Origin: Nocardia aurantia
Lineage (GTDB): Bacteria > Actinomycetota > Actinomycetes > Mycobacteriales > Mycobacteriaceae
Assembly (NCBI RefSeq): GCF_009604425.1
Contig: NZ_WEGI01000008.1
Span: 186,001-250,000, forward strand
Direction of reading: 5' to 3'
Length of the DNA: 64,000 bases
Below, in pieces: positions 24,901 through 27,900 of the stretch; the stretch's first letter is position 1, and the number at the start of each line of letters is the position of its first letter. Both the position numbers and the translations under genes were made by a program. The notes below the pieces were generated by a model. The model saw only the letters and a list, made by a program, of their open reading frames with translations. It was not told the DNA's origin and made no database searches.

Positions 24901-27900
24901 GGTCACAATCGGTGCCCGGATACCTCCGGCGGTGGCCGGGATCCCGCCGGTGCTCCCCGTGCTGCCGCGCAATGCGCGGTCGTTCGCCGTCGATACCCGC
25001 TACTCGATCAGTTCGGCGCCGGCGCGGCCCGCGATCGTGGCCGACGGACCCCGGGAGTCCGCGCTGTCGTCGGCAGTGGCTCCGGACGCGAGCGTGCCGC
25101 CGCCGGAATTGAATATGTCCGATCTCACGAATGCCACCTTCGAGGAACTCTCCGAGCGTATGGCGGAGTTGACCGACGGTGACGCCCATACCGCGGTCAG
25201 ATATCTGCACCGGTCCCTGACCGGTCACCTCGACATGCTGCATCGCGGTGAGACACCCCCCGCCGCGGAATTCATCGGCGCCGCTCGCGCACTCAACATC
25301 GTGTTGCTCGAACTGCGATACCGAATCGGCGAAGACACTCCGCCCGCCGCCGCCGTCCCGGACTATAAAACCCTGTTCGACACAGTGCACGACCTGCAAG
25401 GCTGGATCCCGGCCGTACGCGATATGCGAGCGGCGGCCGACACACTGTTCGCCGGCGTGGCGGCGTGTACCGACATCGCCTCGACGCTGCGCCGGACCGG
25501 CGACATCGCCCAGGACATGGGCCGCCTGGAATTCCAACTGGAACACAATCTTGGCCGGCTCCCGTTGGCGAGCCGCCGTCTACTGTCGCCCGGGGACGAG
25601 CCGGAGTCGCGGTACCGCAATATTTTCGGCGTCATCGCCACTGTGATCGCTGCTCCCTTCGCGTACGGCGAGGTTCCGGCATCGGTGACCGAGGTAGACC
25701 GGTTACTGCTGTCCCGCAGCGAATCCGGCGTCGATCCCACCGCCGTCGAGCTGTTCGCCACCCCGCACGGTGCCGCCGCGGTAACGGACACGGCTCACCC
25801 GCCGTTGCGAGCGGCCGAGTTCACGCGCCTGCTCGATACCGCCCTGTACCACCTCACCCGTACCCGGGACACCGCCACCGGACTCGACCTGCTGAACCGC
25901 GCCGCCGACCTCCTGACGGTCGCCACGACCCGCTACCCGCAGGAGCGGATCTTCGGCGACGCCCGCCGCGAAATCACCCGGCTGCGGGTCGAATTGACCG
26001 ACCTGCGCGACACCGTGGCCGACTTCATGTGTCCCGGCGTCATCGCCGCGACCGTCCGCGCGTTGTCCGCGAAATCCGGTGTGATCGTGGCGACCGGGCA
26101 AGCGGCAGCAGCCCTCGAGCGGCTGGCCGTCCCGGCCGTGCCCGCCCCGTCCCCGGCATCCACTCCGGACATCGATCTGGATCTGCCGCCGGCGAAGGCG
26201 CGCGAATCGAGAGATCCGGCAGTGGCCCGGCCCTCGCGGGACGTCCCGCCGTGGGCGCTGGGGCACGCCTCGAGCGAAGGACGCTCGGACTCCGGAACTT
26301 TCGGCGGTGCGAGTGAGGCGGCGGCCGATGTCCCGATGGTGGCGCGGCTGCTGCCGGACCTGCACACGGCCGAGATCGTCGGACGCGAAGCGGCCGGTGA
26401 ACTGCTCCCGGAAGAGGCGGCGGCCCTGGTCACCGGCCGCGAAGTGAAGAAGCGACTACTGGAGTTGATCAACGGCCGCACGGCCGCGCGGCGCGCTCTG
26501 GCCGGTCTCGGTCACGGAGTTTTCCCGGTATTGCGCGGGCATCGGAATGTGCCGCTGTGGCCGGACGGCGTCGTCGGCAGTATCACCCACAAGGACGGTT
26601 ATTACGCTGCGGCCGTTGCGGATTCGCGGCAAGTACGGTCGGTGGGCATCGACGCCGAGGACAACGCGCCACTGCCGGACGGGGTGCTCGGCATGGTGGC
26701 GGCCGCAGGGGAGAGCCAGTGGCTCGAGGAAATCGGCCCGCCGGGCGGCGTGCATTGGGACCGAGTGCTGTTCTCCGCGAAAGAGGCTGTCTACAAGGCG
26801 TGGTTCCCCCTCACCGGGCACGAGATCGACGGCCCGGCCATCCGCCTGGTCGTCGATCCGGTCGGGATGACATTCCACGCGTACATCGACGTCGACGACG
26901 ACACGAATATCGATCCCGCGTTGCGCGAGATGTCCGGCCGGGTCGCCACCACCGCGGACCGAATTCTCACCGCCGTCGTCGTGCCGCAGACCGGCGCCGA
27001 CGACATCATTCCCGTTACCGGCACCGAGCACACGACGGACCCGATATCGGCCCCGGCCGAGCACGACGCGCCGGATCGGGGCGCCCGGCCGCCGGAGGAA
27101 TGGACTGTCGCGGAGTTGAAGGCGGCCCTGCTGCGCTATCCCGGCTTCGAATACATCGCGGATCTGCCGGAGCCCGCTCCCGGTGAATTGCAGGGCGAGG
27201 AATGGCTGAAGACCCGGCGGCACGAAGCCGGGGAGCAGCATGTCCGCGGGCTGATCCGGATGGCCCGGCACGGCGAGCTGACCGAACGGGATGTCTTCGA
27301 ACTCAGCCGGTTGGTGCGGCGCGCCCCGCTGCACGCGACCGTTGCCCTGATGACGATCGCCGCCCTGAATGCCGACATGCTGATACACCCCGAGAACCGC
27401 GGACCGCTGGTGTTCGAGCAGGAACGGAGTAAAGGTCCCGGCGGCGATTCCTTCGTGATGCGGAAGTTCCGGACGTATCGCGTCGGAGCGACGGCGGGTA
27501 CCGGGCCGCGCGATACGAGCCAACTGACGTTCGTGCAGCGGCTCGTTCGCGCATTTTCCCTCGACGAACTTCCGCAATTGCTGGATATCTGGCACGGTGA
27601 GATGTCGCACAACGGTGGCCGGCCATTACCCGATCCGCATTTCGCGTACATGGCGACAGTGTTGTCGGAGGACGAGATGGTGCATCTGGCCGAACACGTC
27701 TTCGACGGGCTGTGGTCGGCGGGGCATTATCCGGGATGTCGTTCACTCGCCGATCAGTCGCCCGAATATCTCTACACGCGCTACCTGGCGAACGTACTCG
27801 TGAAGAAAGTGGCCTGCAAGCGCTCGGAGCAGTATCTGCTCAGAGTCGTCTTCCGCTATCTGCGGCATACCGCCGGTGAGGAGCTGCGAATAGTGCTGAA

